64,000 bases of DNA, from the NCBI GenBank assembly GCA_945903445.1, contig CAMDNZ010000013.1, positions 1-64,000 on the forward strand, written 5' to 3'. Both the position numbers and the translations under genes were made by a program. Origin of the DNA: Bordetella parapertussis. GTDB lineage: Bacteria > Pseudomonadota > Gammaproteobacteria > Burkholderiales > Burkholderiaceae_B. Below are positions 17,736 to 25,825 of the stretch, one piece after another. Each line of letters begins with the position of its first letter. Position 1 is the stretch's first letter. Below the pieces are notes generated by a model. The model was not told the DNA's origin, did no database searches, and saw nothing but the letters and a program-made list of their open reading frames with translations.

Positions 17736-19016
17736 TTAGGCGCGCTTGGCGGCCTTGCGTGCGGGGGTCTTTTTGGCGACGGCTTTACGTGCAGGTGCTT
17801 TAACCGCCGGTTGCTTGCTTGCCGTTTTACGAACGGCTGCTTTTTTTGCCGGTGTTTTCTTAGCAACTGCCGATTTCGCAGCGGCTTTGTGGGCCCCGGC
17901 TTTTTTGGCAGGTGCTCTACGAGCGACGGCTTTTTTAGCGGTCGCTTTCTTGGCGACTGCCTTCTTGACGGCGACTTTCTTAACCGGTGCTTTCTTGGCA
18001 ACGGCTTTTTTAGCGACCACTTTCTTCACGGCCGTTTTTTTTGCCGGTGCTTTCTTGGCTGCCGACTTCACCGTTGCTTTTTTGGCGGGGGCTTTCTTGG
18101 CTGCCGACTTCACCGCTGCTTTTTTGGCGGGTGCTTTCTTGGCTGCCGACTTTACCGCTGCTTTCTTAGCTGGCGCCTTCTTGGCTGCCGACTTCACCGG
18201 TGCTTTTTTGGCGGGTGCTTTCTTGGCTGCCGACTTTACCGCCGCTTTCTTAGCCAGCGCTTTCTTGGCAGCCACTTTCACTGCAACGGTTTTCTTGGCC
18301 GCGACTTTTTTCGATGCGGCTTTTTTCACGGGTGCCGACTTGGCAGCGGATGTCTTGGCCGGTGCTTTTTTTGCGACGACCTTCTTGGTGGGCGATTTGG
18401 CCGCTACGGCCTTCTTCGCTACGGCCTTCTTACCCGTTGTCTTCTGGGCGGCGGCTTTTTTAGCAGGCGTTTTGGCAAGGGTCGCCTTCTTCGCGGCGGA
18501 CGTCGAAGTCGTTGCACGTTGAGCGGTCGTGGCGGCTCGCCTGGTCGATGCCTTGCTTGCAGGCTTGGTTGCGGCCGCTTTCTTCGCAGCTGTTTTCACC
18601 GCAGCGGTTTTTTCGGCTGCGGGTTTAGCGGCGGCGGCCTTCTTGGGCGCGGCCTGCGCTTTCTTGACAGGACTCTTCGGTGCCGGGGGCGTGGTCGACA
18701 CCGCGGCGGCGCTTACCGTACTTGCGCCGGCTGCGGTCGTCGCCGCGGGTTTACCGGCAGGCGCTTTCTTGCGCGTGGCGGGCTTACGCGCAGGTTTCGC
18801 TTTAGTAGAAGTCACTGTCCAGTCCTTATCGTCTTTGTCGGTGGAAATGGGTTGGTCCGCTTTTTCCGCCGCGCTGGGCGAGATGGGATCGCTTGCGGGG
18901 AAGGATTGATCGAGCGCTTGGTCGACCGATTGCTGATAGGTGGACACCTTGTCCTGAGCGTCAGCAGGTTTGCTGTTCGCGACTTGTTCTCTCAAATCCG
19001 GTTGGGTCGTTGCCAT
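17736..19016 (-). CDS. Histone H1-like, Lys/Ala-rich nucleoid protein with folded N-terminus
   Basis: A 426-residue, extremely basic protein. Residues 1 to about 70 are acidic and non-repetitive, and include Y-Q-Q-S-V-D-Q-A-L-D-Q-S-F-P-A-S-D-P, a motif I know from small betaproteobacterial proteins. The rest is Lys/Ala/Pro-rich, built from AKKAPAKKA-type units like eukaryotic H1 tails and AlgP/BpH1-type proteins. Five near-perfect 14-residue units (V-K-S-A-A-K-K-A-P-A-K-K-A) sit near the middle. It likely binds DNA non-specifically and influences nucleoid packing or expression (family inference). The ATG at 19016 has GGGAGAATC upstream; an ATG nine codons earlier is less likely. The repeat tract should make length vary between strains. 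The long open frames on the opposite strand are artefacts of this composition. Confidence 0.85.
   Translation of the reverse strand: MATTQPDLREQVANSKPADAQDKVSTYQQSVDQALDQSFPASDPISPSAAEKADQPISTDKDDKDWTVTSTKAKPARKPATRKKAPAGKPAATTAAGASTVSAAAVSTTPPAPKSPVKKAQAAPKKAAAAKPAAEKTAAVKTAAKKAAATKPASKASTRRAATTAQRATTSTSAAKKATLAKTPAKKAAAQKTTGKKAVAKKAVAAKSPTKKVVAKKAPAKTSAAKSAPVKKAASKKVAAKKTVAVKVAAKKALAKKAAVKSAAKKAPAKKAPVKSAAKKAPAKKAAVKSAAKKAPAKKAAVKSAAKKAPAKKATVKSAAKKAPAKKTAVKKVVAKKAVAKKAPVKKVAVKKAVAKKATAKKAVARRAPAKKAGAHKAAAKSAVAKKTPAKKAAVRKTASKQPAVKAPARKAVAKKTPARKAAKRA
18061..18270. repeat. Five tandem 42-bp repeats inside the H1-like gene
   Basis: The heptamer gccgact recurs at 18061, 18103, 18145, 18187 and 18229, exactly 42 bases apart, and the rest of each unit is nearly the same. 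Each unit encodes 14 residues of the H1-like tail, so copy number changes keep the frame. Weaker copies flank the array on both sides. Confidence 0.9.
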
Positions 19017-19297
19017 GTGTGATTCTCCCGCTTTCGCGATCATTCGATTCCAGCACGCACTTCAACACATCACGTGCGCAATAACCCGCTTTATAGCGCA
19101 ACTGCTGTACCTATGGTGCAGAGTCGAGAGCATCTACGTAAATTTATGTTGTGCGTCGACGCCTGTGAAGGGCGATTGAGACGCTCGCGCTATGCAATGC
19201 AGCACGCGAAAAAACGACTACCAGAAATACGTCGATCGGCTGCAATGCCGCAGCACGCGGTACTATCAGCGCTTGCACGAACCTCGAAGGAGACATC

Positions 19298-20344
19298 ATG
19301 GCGCCGAACGATTCGCATACAGACGAACCCGCGATCGATACCTTGGACGAGGGTGCGTTGACGCAACGTTATGGCGGCGAAGTGATTGCATCGGTCGCGT
19401 ATCGACAAGGCCGTCACGCACGAAAAGTGCCTTTGGACGAGATTGGAAACTACGCGGGTCAATCCGAAAGCTTGCTGTGGATCGGGTTGAAATCGCCCAA
19501 ACCCGAACTCATCGAACACCTGGGCGACAACTTGGCTTTGGGCGAGAAAGCCAAAGAAGAATTGATGGCGACGCATCGTCGTCCCAAGATCATCGACTTC
19601 GGCAAAGCGGTGTTGGTAGTGGCGATTACCGTAGAGATCGAAGGCCACAAAGCCGTTTTCGGCGAGACGCAGATTCTGATTGGACAAGGCTTTTTGCTGA
19701 CGATCAGGCGAGGCGCTGCGGCCAGTCACAGCGTGTTGCGCCAAAGGCTGGAGGACGCGCCCCTGTTGCTCGCGCGCGGCAGCGACTTCGTTGCCGCCGA
19801 ACTGCTCGATCTTTTGGTCGATCGCTATGTCGCGGCTGCGACCCAACTGGAGCATGGCGTTGAACTTGCCGAGCAGAAGCTGCTGATCCGAGGGCAAAAA
19901 GACGCGGACATTCGCAAGGTCTACAAACAGCGGCGCGATTTATTGCGTATTCATGCGGCGATATCGCCGCTTGCCGAAATCTGTCGTCGTCTGTCGCGAG
20001 TCGAGATGAGCAACGTCGATCCGGATGCCAGGCCGTACTTCGGCGAAGTGGCCGATCGCGTCCTACGCGTCGATGAACTGATCAACGGCCTGCGCGAAGC
20101 GCTGGCGTTTGCCTTCGAAGCCAGTTTGATGATCGGACAATCCGCCCAGAACGACACCACTCGAAAACTGGCTGCATGGGCCGCCATTCTGGCAGTACCG
20201 ACGGCTATAGCAGGCATCTACGGCATGAATTTCGAGTTCATGCCGGAATTGAAATCGCCATGGGGTTATCCAGTGACACTGGGCATCATTGCTACCAGTT
20301 GTAGTGTGCTGTTCTGGCGCTTCCGCAAGACAGGATGGCTGTGA
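19298..20344 (+). CDS. CorA-family divalent cation channel/transporter (ZntB-like)
   Basis: A 348-residue member of the CorA/ZntB family. A large cytoplasmic N-terminal domain is followed by two closely spaced C-terminal membrane helices (about residues 290-312 and 322-342). The family signature G-M-N is present in I-Y-G-M-N-F-E-F-M-P-E-L between them. It carries Mg2+, Co2+, Ni2+ or Zn2+; the ion cannot be read from sequence. The ATG at 19298 has AAGGAGACATC. The upstream 280 bases back to the H1-like gene contain no further gene that I can support. Its stop overlaps the possible early start of the nuclease gene. Confidence 0.9.
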   Translation: MAPNDSHTDEPAIDTLDEGALTQRYGGEVIASVAYRQGRHARKVPLDEIGNYAGQSESLLWIGLKSPKPELIEHLGDNLALGEKAKEELMATHRRPKIIDFGKAVLVVAITVEIEGHKAVFGETQILIGQGFLLTIRRGAAASHSVLRQRLEDAPLLLARGSDFVAAELLDLLVDRYVAAATQLEHGVELAEQKLLIRGQKDADIRKVYKQRRDLLRIHAAISPLAEICRRLSRVEMSNVDPDARPYFGEVADRVLRVDELINGLREALAFAFEASLMIGQSAQNDTTRKLAAWAAILAVPTAIAGIYGMNFEFMPELKSPWGYPVTLGIIATSCSVLFWRFRKTGWL

Positions 20345-20364
20345 AACCTTTTAGTAGAGATCCC

Positions 20365-21024
20365 ATGGCTCGCCGAGTTCGGGCCATAGCCCTCATTGTG
20401 GTACTGGTCGTGACCGGGGCTTATCTGACGCTGAACGATTCGGCCGAAGGCTCGTACGGGATGCCGGCGGAGCACGGCGATCGTCAAACTCCCGCTGCGG
20501 GACGGCCTGCCTCGGCGACGGCCGGTTCTCGAACCGAACCGACTGCCGACCGCATACGGATGGTCTACACCGGACGAGTGATCGAAGTGTCCGATGGCGA
20601 CAGCGTCCGCTTTGCCACCAGTTCGGGCGTTCGTCGCATCCGCTTGGACAGCATCGATGCGCCCGAAATGTCGGGTGGGCGGGATCGACCCGGCCAGCCT
20701 CATGCCGAAGCATCCCGTCGCCATTTGGAGCAATGGCTGAAAGGTCGTCGTGTCTCGGCCCATTGCTATGCACCGGATCAGTACGGGCGCGATGTCTGTG
20801 TATTGCAAGATGACACAGGCGAATCGGCCAATCGGGCGCAAGTCGCAGGGGGATACGCGTGGGCCTACACCGCGGCAAAGGGACGTTACCTTCGGGATGT
20901 CTCTTTTCCCAAAGTGCAAAACAAGGCACGCGACGCCGGTCTTGGGCTCTGGTCCGATCCCAAACCCGTTGCGCCATGGGCCTGGCGATACGATTGTTGG
21001 CGTCAGCAACGATGCGGCAATTGA
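20365..21024 (+). CDS. Membrane-anchored/secreted thermonuclease-like (SNase) protein
   Basis: A protein of about 219 residues with an N-terminal hydrophobic segment (A-R-R-V-R-A-I-A-L-I-V-V-L-V-V-T) and a staphylococcal-nuclease OB-fold. Active-site features are seen: V-S-D-G-D-S-V (metal-binding Asp), R-I-R-L-D-S-I-D-A-P-E (Arg and Glu), and Y-G-R-D-V-C-V (second Arg). The C-terminus ends in an aromatic/cysteine stretch (W-A-W-R-Y-D-C-W) common in these secreted nucleases, though often followed by more basic residues. ATG 20365 is preferred because a GAGATCCC leader and a proper signal start follow; an ATG at 20335 overlaps the corA stop. Confidence 0.82.
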   Translation: MARRVRAIALIVVLVVTGAYLTLNDSAEGSYGMPAEHGDRQTPAAGRPASATAGSRTEPTADRIRMVYTGRVIEVSDGDSVRFATSSGVRRIRLDSIDAPEMSGGRDRPGQPHAEASRRHLEQWLKGRRVSAHCYAPDQYGRDVCVLQDDTGESANRAQVAGGYAWAYTAAKGRYLRDVSFPKVQNKARDAGLGLWSDPKPVAPWAWRYDCWRQQRCGN

Positions 21025-21127
21025 TGTCGCAGCCGCCATGCAGTCAGATTGCTATGGATACCCTGATGTCGCGCCTTGATGCGTACGCTATTCTTTTGCA
21101 CTAGAGCGCAATCACTACGGATCAACA

Positions 21128-23371
21128 ATGAGAAGTTGCGGGCTTATACCGATTTTTCGATCAGCCACGATCATTCTGGCTATCAGTGCCTCCGCTACGG
21201 CGGCTGCGACCAATCCCATCAATAGCCCATATGTCGGCCGCGAAGCGAGCGAAAACGCGTTCTACTCCGCGTTCTTCGGCAGTTCGCCACGCAGTGTCGA
21301 TCCCACGGTATCGTTTGCGTCTAGCGACACTCAGATCACGTACAACAGTTATGAACCGCTGTTTCGCTATCACTACCTGAAGCGGCCGTACGAACTGGAA
21401 GGATTGGCGGCCGAGGCGGTGCCCCGTCCGGCGTTCTTCGATGCGCAAGGGGCTCGTCTGCCCGATGACGTCGCCGGCGATCGGGTCGCTGAAAGCGTCT
21501 ACGACATCAAGATTCGGCGCGGAATGCGTTTTGCCCCGCATCCTGCGTTTGTACTGAAGTCCGACGGCACCCAACACTACGTTCCCATCGACTTCTCGTC
21601 TCTGCCCGATGTGAAGCGGCCGCTGGATTTCCCTCAAACCGGCTCGCGCGAGGTGACTGCTCACGATTACGTCTACGGCATCAAGCGGATTGCGAGTCCG
21701 CGCGTGCCATCGCCTGCCATGGCCAGCGTCGGGCGACGCATCATCGGCATGGACGCGTTCGAAGACACCCTGCTGGCGGCCGAAAAAACGCTAAAAACGC
21801 AGGGCGCGCAAGCCGCACGGTGGCTGGATTTGCGGCAACATCGGCTGGCAGGTGTCGAGGCACTGGACGATTTCACTCTGCGGATTCGGGTCAAAGGCCG
21901 CGATCCTCAAGTGCTGTATTGGATGGCGATGGTTTTTTTCTCGCCGATTCCGTGGGAAGCAGACAATTTTTACGCGCAGCCCGGCATGGCCGAGCGCAAT
22001 TTGATCTGGGGGCGGTGGCCTGTGGGTTCGGGCCCGTATATGCTGACCGACTTTTCGCTGAACCAGGGTTACACCTTGGAGCGAAATCCCAATTATTGGG
22101 GCTTTCCTTATCCGTGCGAGGGCAAGCCCGGAGACCGCGAGGCGGGCATGCTGGCCGACTGTGGCAAGCCCACGCCTTTCATCGATAAGCTGGTCTACCG
22201 CTACGAAAAAGAAAGCGTGCCCATGGAGGGCAAATTCGAGCAGGGTTATTACGACAGTCCAATGCTCGATCGCTCGGAGTACGGCCGCAACTTGAGCTTG
22301 GCCATGCAAGACTATGCCGAACGGGCGCAGTTGTTCAAAGAACGCGGATTTCAATTGCCGGAAGTCATCGAGCAGACTTCCTGGTATTTGTCATACAACT
22401 GGCTGGATCCCGTACTGGGTCAAGGCGATACGCCAGAGCAGGCTGAACGCAACCGCAAGCTGCGCCAGGCGTTGTCGATCGCTTTGGACTGGAACGAATA
22501 CATCGTCATTTTCAACGGCGGTAAAGGGGTCGTGGCGCATCAGCCTATCCCGCCGGGTATTTTTGGCTATCGACCCGAGTCGGAAAGCATCAATCCGGTG
22601 CTGTTCGATGTGGTCGATGGCAAACCGAAGCAAAAATCGCTGGACGAAGCCAAGCGTCTGCTGGCCGAAGCAGGCTATCCCAATGGCCGAAACGCCAAAA
22701 CCGGGGCGCCGCTGGTGATCAGCTACGACTCGATGACGGGCGGTGGCAATAGCCCGGTATACGACTGGATGCGTCGCAGTCTGGGCCGATTGGGCGTGCA
22801 GTTGGATTTACGTGCGACCGACTTCAATCGTTGGCAGCAGAAAGCCGAGACCGGTGCCATGCAGTTGTTCATGTTCGGTTGGAATGCCGACTACCCGGAT
22901 GCCGAGAACTTCCTGACCCTGTTTTATGGGCCCAACGGCAAAGTGGAGCATCGGGGTGAAAACTCTTCCAACTACAGCAACCCCGAGTACGACGCGCTGT
23001 ATCGCAAGATGGTTTTACTGGATGACACGCCCGAGAAACAAGCAGTCATCGATCGGATGGTCGATATCCTGAGGCGGGACACGCCAGTGATGTTCGGCTA
23101 TAACCCAGCGGGTGCTGCGGCCTACCAACAGTGGGTGGGTAACGTCAGACCTGCAGTCGTGATTCGCAACACCGCCCAGTTTATGAAGCTCGATTCGGCG
23201 TTGCGGGTCGAGAAAATCGCCGAATGGAACCGGCCGATTTTCTGGCCCCTGGCCGTCATTGTGTTTTTGCTGGTTTTGGTGTTGGGCATTTCTTGGCGCA
23301 CGCTGCGTCGCGCGCAGCGTCAGACCGCTTTTGGCACCCCTGCAGCTCAGGCCAAGGAGGCCAACCGATGA
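21128..23371 (+). CDS. Family 5 extracellular solute-binding protein with C-terminal membrane anchor
   Basis: A 747-residue peptide-type (SBP family 5) binding protein, larger than the usual 500-600. A signal peptide is followed by domains typical of OppA/DppA-like proteins. Seen are I-T-Y-N-S-Y-E-P-L-F-R-Y, V-G-S-G-P-Y-M-L-T-D-F near residue 302, A-L-S-I-A-L-D-W-N-E-Y, and F-M-F-G-W-N-A-D-Y-P-D near residue 585. Unusually, the C-terminus carries a hydrophobic helix (P-L-A-V-I-V-F-L-L-V-L-V-L-G) at about residues 708-724, followed by basic residues. The protein would thus be held in the membrane by its C-terminal end. It is the first of a four-gene transporter operon; the ligand is probably peptide-like but unproven. 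Confidence 0.88.
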   Translation: MRSCGLIPIFRSATIILAISASATAAATNPINSPYVGREASENAFYSAFFGSSPRSVDPTVSFASSDTQITYNSYEPLFRYHYLKRPYELEGLAAEAVPRPAFFDAQGARLPDDVAGDRVAESVYDIKIRRGMRFAPHPAFVLKSDGTQHYVPIDFSSLPDVKRPLDFPQTGSREVTAHDYVYGIKRIASPRVPSPAMASVGRRIIGMDAFEDTLLAAEKTLKTQGAQAARWLDLRQHRLAGVEALDDFTLRIRVKGRDPQVLYWMAMVFFSPIPWEADNFYAQPGMAERNLIWGRWPVGSGPYMLTDFSLNQGYTLERNPNYWGFPYPCEGKPGDREAGMLADCGKPTPFIDKLVYRYEKESVPMEGKFEQGYYDSPMLDRSEYGRNLSLAMQDYAERAQLFKERGFQLPEVIEQTSWYLSYNWLDPVLGQGDTPEQAERNRKLRQALSIALDWNEYIVIFNGGKGVVAHQPIPPGIFGYRPESESINPVLFDVVDGKPKQKSLDEAKRLLAEAGYPNGRNAKTGAPLVISYDSMTGGGNSPVYDWMRRSLGRLGVQLDLRATDFNRWQQKAETGAMQLFMFGWNADYPDAENFLTLFYGPNGKVEHRGENSSNYSNPEYDALYRKMVLLDDTPEKQAVIDRMVDILRRDTPVMFGYNPAGAAAYQQWVGNVRPAVVIRNTAQFMKLDSALRVEKIAEWNRPIFWPLAVIVFLLVLVLGISWRTLRRAQRQTAFGTPAAQAKEANR

Positions 23372-24345
23372 CCGCGTACATTCTTCGCCGTATGTTGTAT
23401 GGCGTGTTCATTCTGATCGGCGTGAATCTGTTTACGTTCATTCTGTTCTTTGCCGTCAATACACCCGACGACATGGCGCGTATATCCATTGGCGGACAAC
23501 ATGTGTCGCAAGACGCCATCGACCGTTGGAAGACGGTGCGTGGCTACGATAAACCCTTGTTCATCAATACCGAAGCGGCTGGCACGGAAAAACTGACCGA
23601 TACCATTTTCTATACCCGATCGGTGCCGCTACTGACCTTGAACTTCGGCTCGGCCGATCACGGCCACGACATCAACAGCGAGATCGCTCAGCGCGTGGGC
23701 CCCAGCTTGGCACTCGCTGTCCCGGTGTTCGTGTTGAGCCTTATCGCCAGCATCGGTTTCGCTCTCGTACTGGTGTTTTTCAGAGCCACTCAGCTGGATT
23801 TCTGGGGCGTGGTGCTGTGCGTGATTCTGCTGTCGATTTCACTCCTGTTCTATATCATCGCCGGGCAGTGGCTGTTTGCGAAGGTGCTTCGTCTGGTGCC
23901 TTACTCCGGATTCTCGTGGGGCTGGGAATCGGCAAAGTTCCTGGCGCTTCCCATTTTGGTTGGTGTACTGGCTCGTCTGGGGCCGGAAGCGCGCTTTTAC
24001 CGAACGCTGTTTCTGGAAGAAATCGGCAAGGACTATGTGAGAACGGCCAGAGCCAAGGGTTTGCCCGAGCGGGTGGTCTTACTTAAGCATGTGCTGCGCA
24101 ACGCCATGTTGCCCATTCTGACCAGTTCGGTTGCGGTGTTGCCCTTGCTGTTTTTGGGTAGCCTGATTTCCGAGTCGTTCTTTGGCATTCCTGGGCTGGG
24201 CTCATACACCATCGACGCAATCAACCAGCAGGACTTCTCTGTGGTGCGTTCGATGGTGTTCTTGGGATCGGTGTTGTATATCGCCGGGCTGCTGCTGGCA
24301 GATATCTCTTACACCATCGCCGATCCGCGTATCCGCTTCGAGTAG
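23368..24345 (+). CDS. ABC transporter permease, DppB/YejB type
   Basis: A 325-residue inner-membrane permease. It starts M-T-A-Y-I-L-R-R-M-L-Y-G-V-F, the usual first helix of this family, and has about six membrane segments. The EAA loop is visible (D-Y-V-R-T-A-R-A-K-G-L-P-E, near residue 225), and so is the family end block I-S-E-S-F-F-G-I-P-G-L-G. The ATG overlaps the binding-protein stop (ATGA) and follows AAGGAGG, so translation is coupled. A longer in-frame start at 23224 would lie inside the upstream gene and is rejected. Confidence 0.92.
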   Translation: MTAYILRRMLYGVFILIGVNLFTFILFFAVNTPDDMARISIGGQHVSQDAIDRWKTVRGYDKPLFINTEAAGTEKLTDTIFYTRSVPLLTLNFGSADHGHDINSEIAQRVGPSLALAVPVFVLSLIASIGFALVLVFFRATQLDFWGVVLCVILLSISLLFYIIAGQWLFAKVLRLVPYSGFSWGWESAKFLALPILVGVLARLGPEARFYRTLFLEEIGKDYVRTARAKGLPERVVLLKHVLRNAMLPILTSSVAVLPLLFLGSLISESFFGIPGLGSYTIDAINQQDFSVVRSMVFLGSVLYIAGLLLADISYTIADPRIRFE

Positions 24346-24351
24346 ACCACC

Positions 24352-25815
24352 ATGCCCCAATTTGTCTTGCTCTGGACCGATCTCGCCCTATGGGGCCTCG
24401 TATTGGCCGCAGTCGTCTATGCCTTCATCGTTCGTCGTAGTCCTAACATGCGCGCCAATTGGCGACGCGTGCTGACAGATGCACCTGCCATGTGTTCCGC
24501 CGTGGTGTTGAGCATATTCGTCGCGATCGGCCTTCTGGACTCGATTCATTTTCGCCCGCAACTGCCCGCTGCGCCGGGCGCATCCTCGGATTCACCCCGG
24601 ACATACGCGCCTATCGTGCGGTCGGCCTTGGAAGAACTGGTACGAGGGTCCTTGTTGACTCAACCCGAGCGGCGGTTCTCGGCACCGCTGGCTACTCGGA
24701 CCTACTACAAGGAAAGCATGCTAACCGACAAAGGGCCGGTGCGCGATTTTCGTCGATTGGAGCATGGTGCTCGGCACCTTGCCGATCCGGATGCCCCGCG
24801 TGGCGGGGATATCGCTGCGCGCGCATCAGGCGGCGCAGCCGTGGGCCTGGCCGTGTGGGCGGCTACCGCCTTCATGGTGGTAGTTCTGCTGCGGCGGCGT
24901 CGCGACGGCTGGCGAGAGGCCGCCCGCGACCTGCGGCACAACGATACTAGCGTGCCGGTGCGCGCGATGCTGATCACGTGGCTGGTGCTGACCTTGGGTG
25001 CCGGTGCAGTCGGCGGGCTGGTGACGGGATATCACCCGTTCGGCACCGATCAGGTCGGCAACGACGTGTTGTGGCAGGCGCTGCGCAGCATCCGCACGGC
25101 GCTCGTCATCGGCAGTCTGACGACCTTGGCCATGCTGCCACCCGCACTGATTCTGGGCATTTCGGCGGGTTACTTCAAAGGTCGCGTCGACGACGTCATC
25201 CAATACGTCTACACCACATTGACCTCGATTCCCAGCGTGTTGCTGGTGGCCGCCTGCGTGCTGTTGATGCAAGCGTACATCGACACGCATCCCGAGTTGT
25301 TCCCGACCTCGGCCCAGCGTGCCGATCTGCGGCTCTTTTTGTTGTGCATGATCCTGGGATTGACCGGCTGGGCTGCGTTGTGCCGTTTGCTGCGCGCCGA
25401 GACGCTCAAGCTGCGAGAACAAGAATACATTCAGGCTGCTCGTGCGTTCGGCGTTTCGCACTTTCGCATCATGTTGCGGCACATTCTGCCTAACGTCATG
25501 CACATCGTTCTCATCACACTCGTGCTCGAATTTTCGGGGCTGGTGTTATACGAGGCGGTTCTGTCTTATCTGGGGATCGGGGTGGACCCCACCATGGCCT
25601 CGTTTGGCGCCATGATCGACTCGGCCCGTATGGATATGTCGCGTCAGCCCATGGTCTGGTGGAGCCTGGTGACGGCATTCGTGTTCATGCTGGCTCTGGT
25701 GCTATCGGCCAACCTGTTCGCCGATGCCGTCCGGGCGGCGTTCGACCCCCGCAGCCGGGCGTTTCGAGCGCAGCGCCGCCGCCCCCGTCTGATCGACGCC
25801 CGTCATGGCTCCTGA
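24352..25815 (+). CDS. ABC transporter permease, DppC/YejE type, with long N-terminal region
   Basis: A 487-residue permease, well above the usual 280-340. The C-terminal 290 residues are the conserved core: P-F-G-T-D-Q-V-G-N-D-V-L-W, then A-L-R-S-I-R-T-A-L-V-I-G, the EAA loop I-Q-A-A-R-A-F-G-V-S, and F-S-G-L-V-L-Y-E-A-V-L-S-Y-L-G-I-G. About 200 residues precede it, with two extra membrane segments near the start, a soluble segment (R-F-S-A-P-L-A-T-R-T-Y-Y-K), and a further pair of helices around residues 165-185 and 205-230. A long N-terminus is also a feature of YejE-like permeases. Six bases after the first permease; overlaps the ATPase gene region. Confidence 0.9.
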   Translation: MPQFVLLWTDLALWGLVLAAVVYAFIVRRSPNMRANWRRVLTDAPAMCSAVVLSIFVAIGLLDSIHFRPQLPAAPGASSDSPRTYAPIVRSALEELVRGSLLTQPERRFSAPLATRTYYKESMLTDKGPVRDFRRLEHGARHLADPDAPRGGDIAARASGGAAVGLAVWAATAFMVVVLLRRRRDGWREAARDLRHNDTSVPVRAMLITWLVLTLGAGAVGGLVTGYHPFGTDQVGNDVLWQALRSIRTALVIGSLTTLAMLPPALILGISAGYFKGRVDDVIQYVYTTLTSIPSVLLVAACVLLMQAYIDTHPELFPTSAQRADLRLFLLCMILGLTGWAALCRLLRAETLKLREQEYIQAARAFGVSHFRIMLRHILPNVMHIVLITLVLEFSGLVLYEAVLSYLGIGVDPTMASFGAMIDSARMDMSRQPMVWWSLVTAFVFMLALVLSANLFADAVRAAFDPRSRAFRAQRRRPRLIDARHGS

Positions 25816-25825
25816 GGATCGCCGA

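Noticed and set aside
17514..19022. A long plus-strand frame (about 500 codons) rich in Cys, Phe, Gly and Arg across the H1-like gene
   Set aside because: It is the mirror of a Lys/Ala-rich coding sequence. Its low-complexity composition, lack of domains and position opposite a gene with a proper ribosome site make it an artefact.
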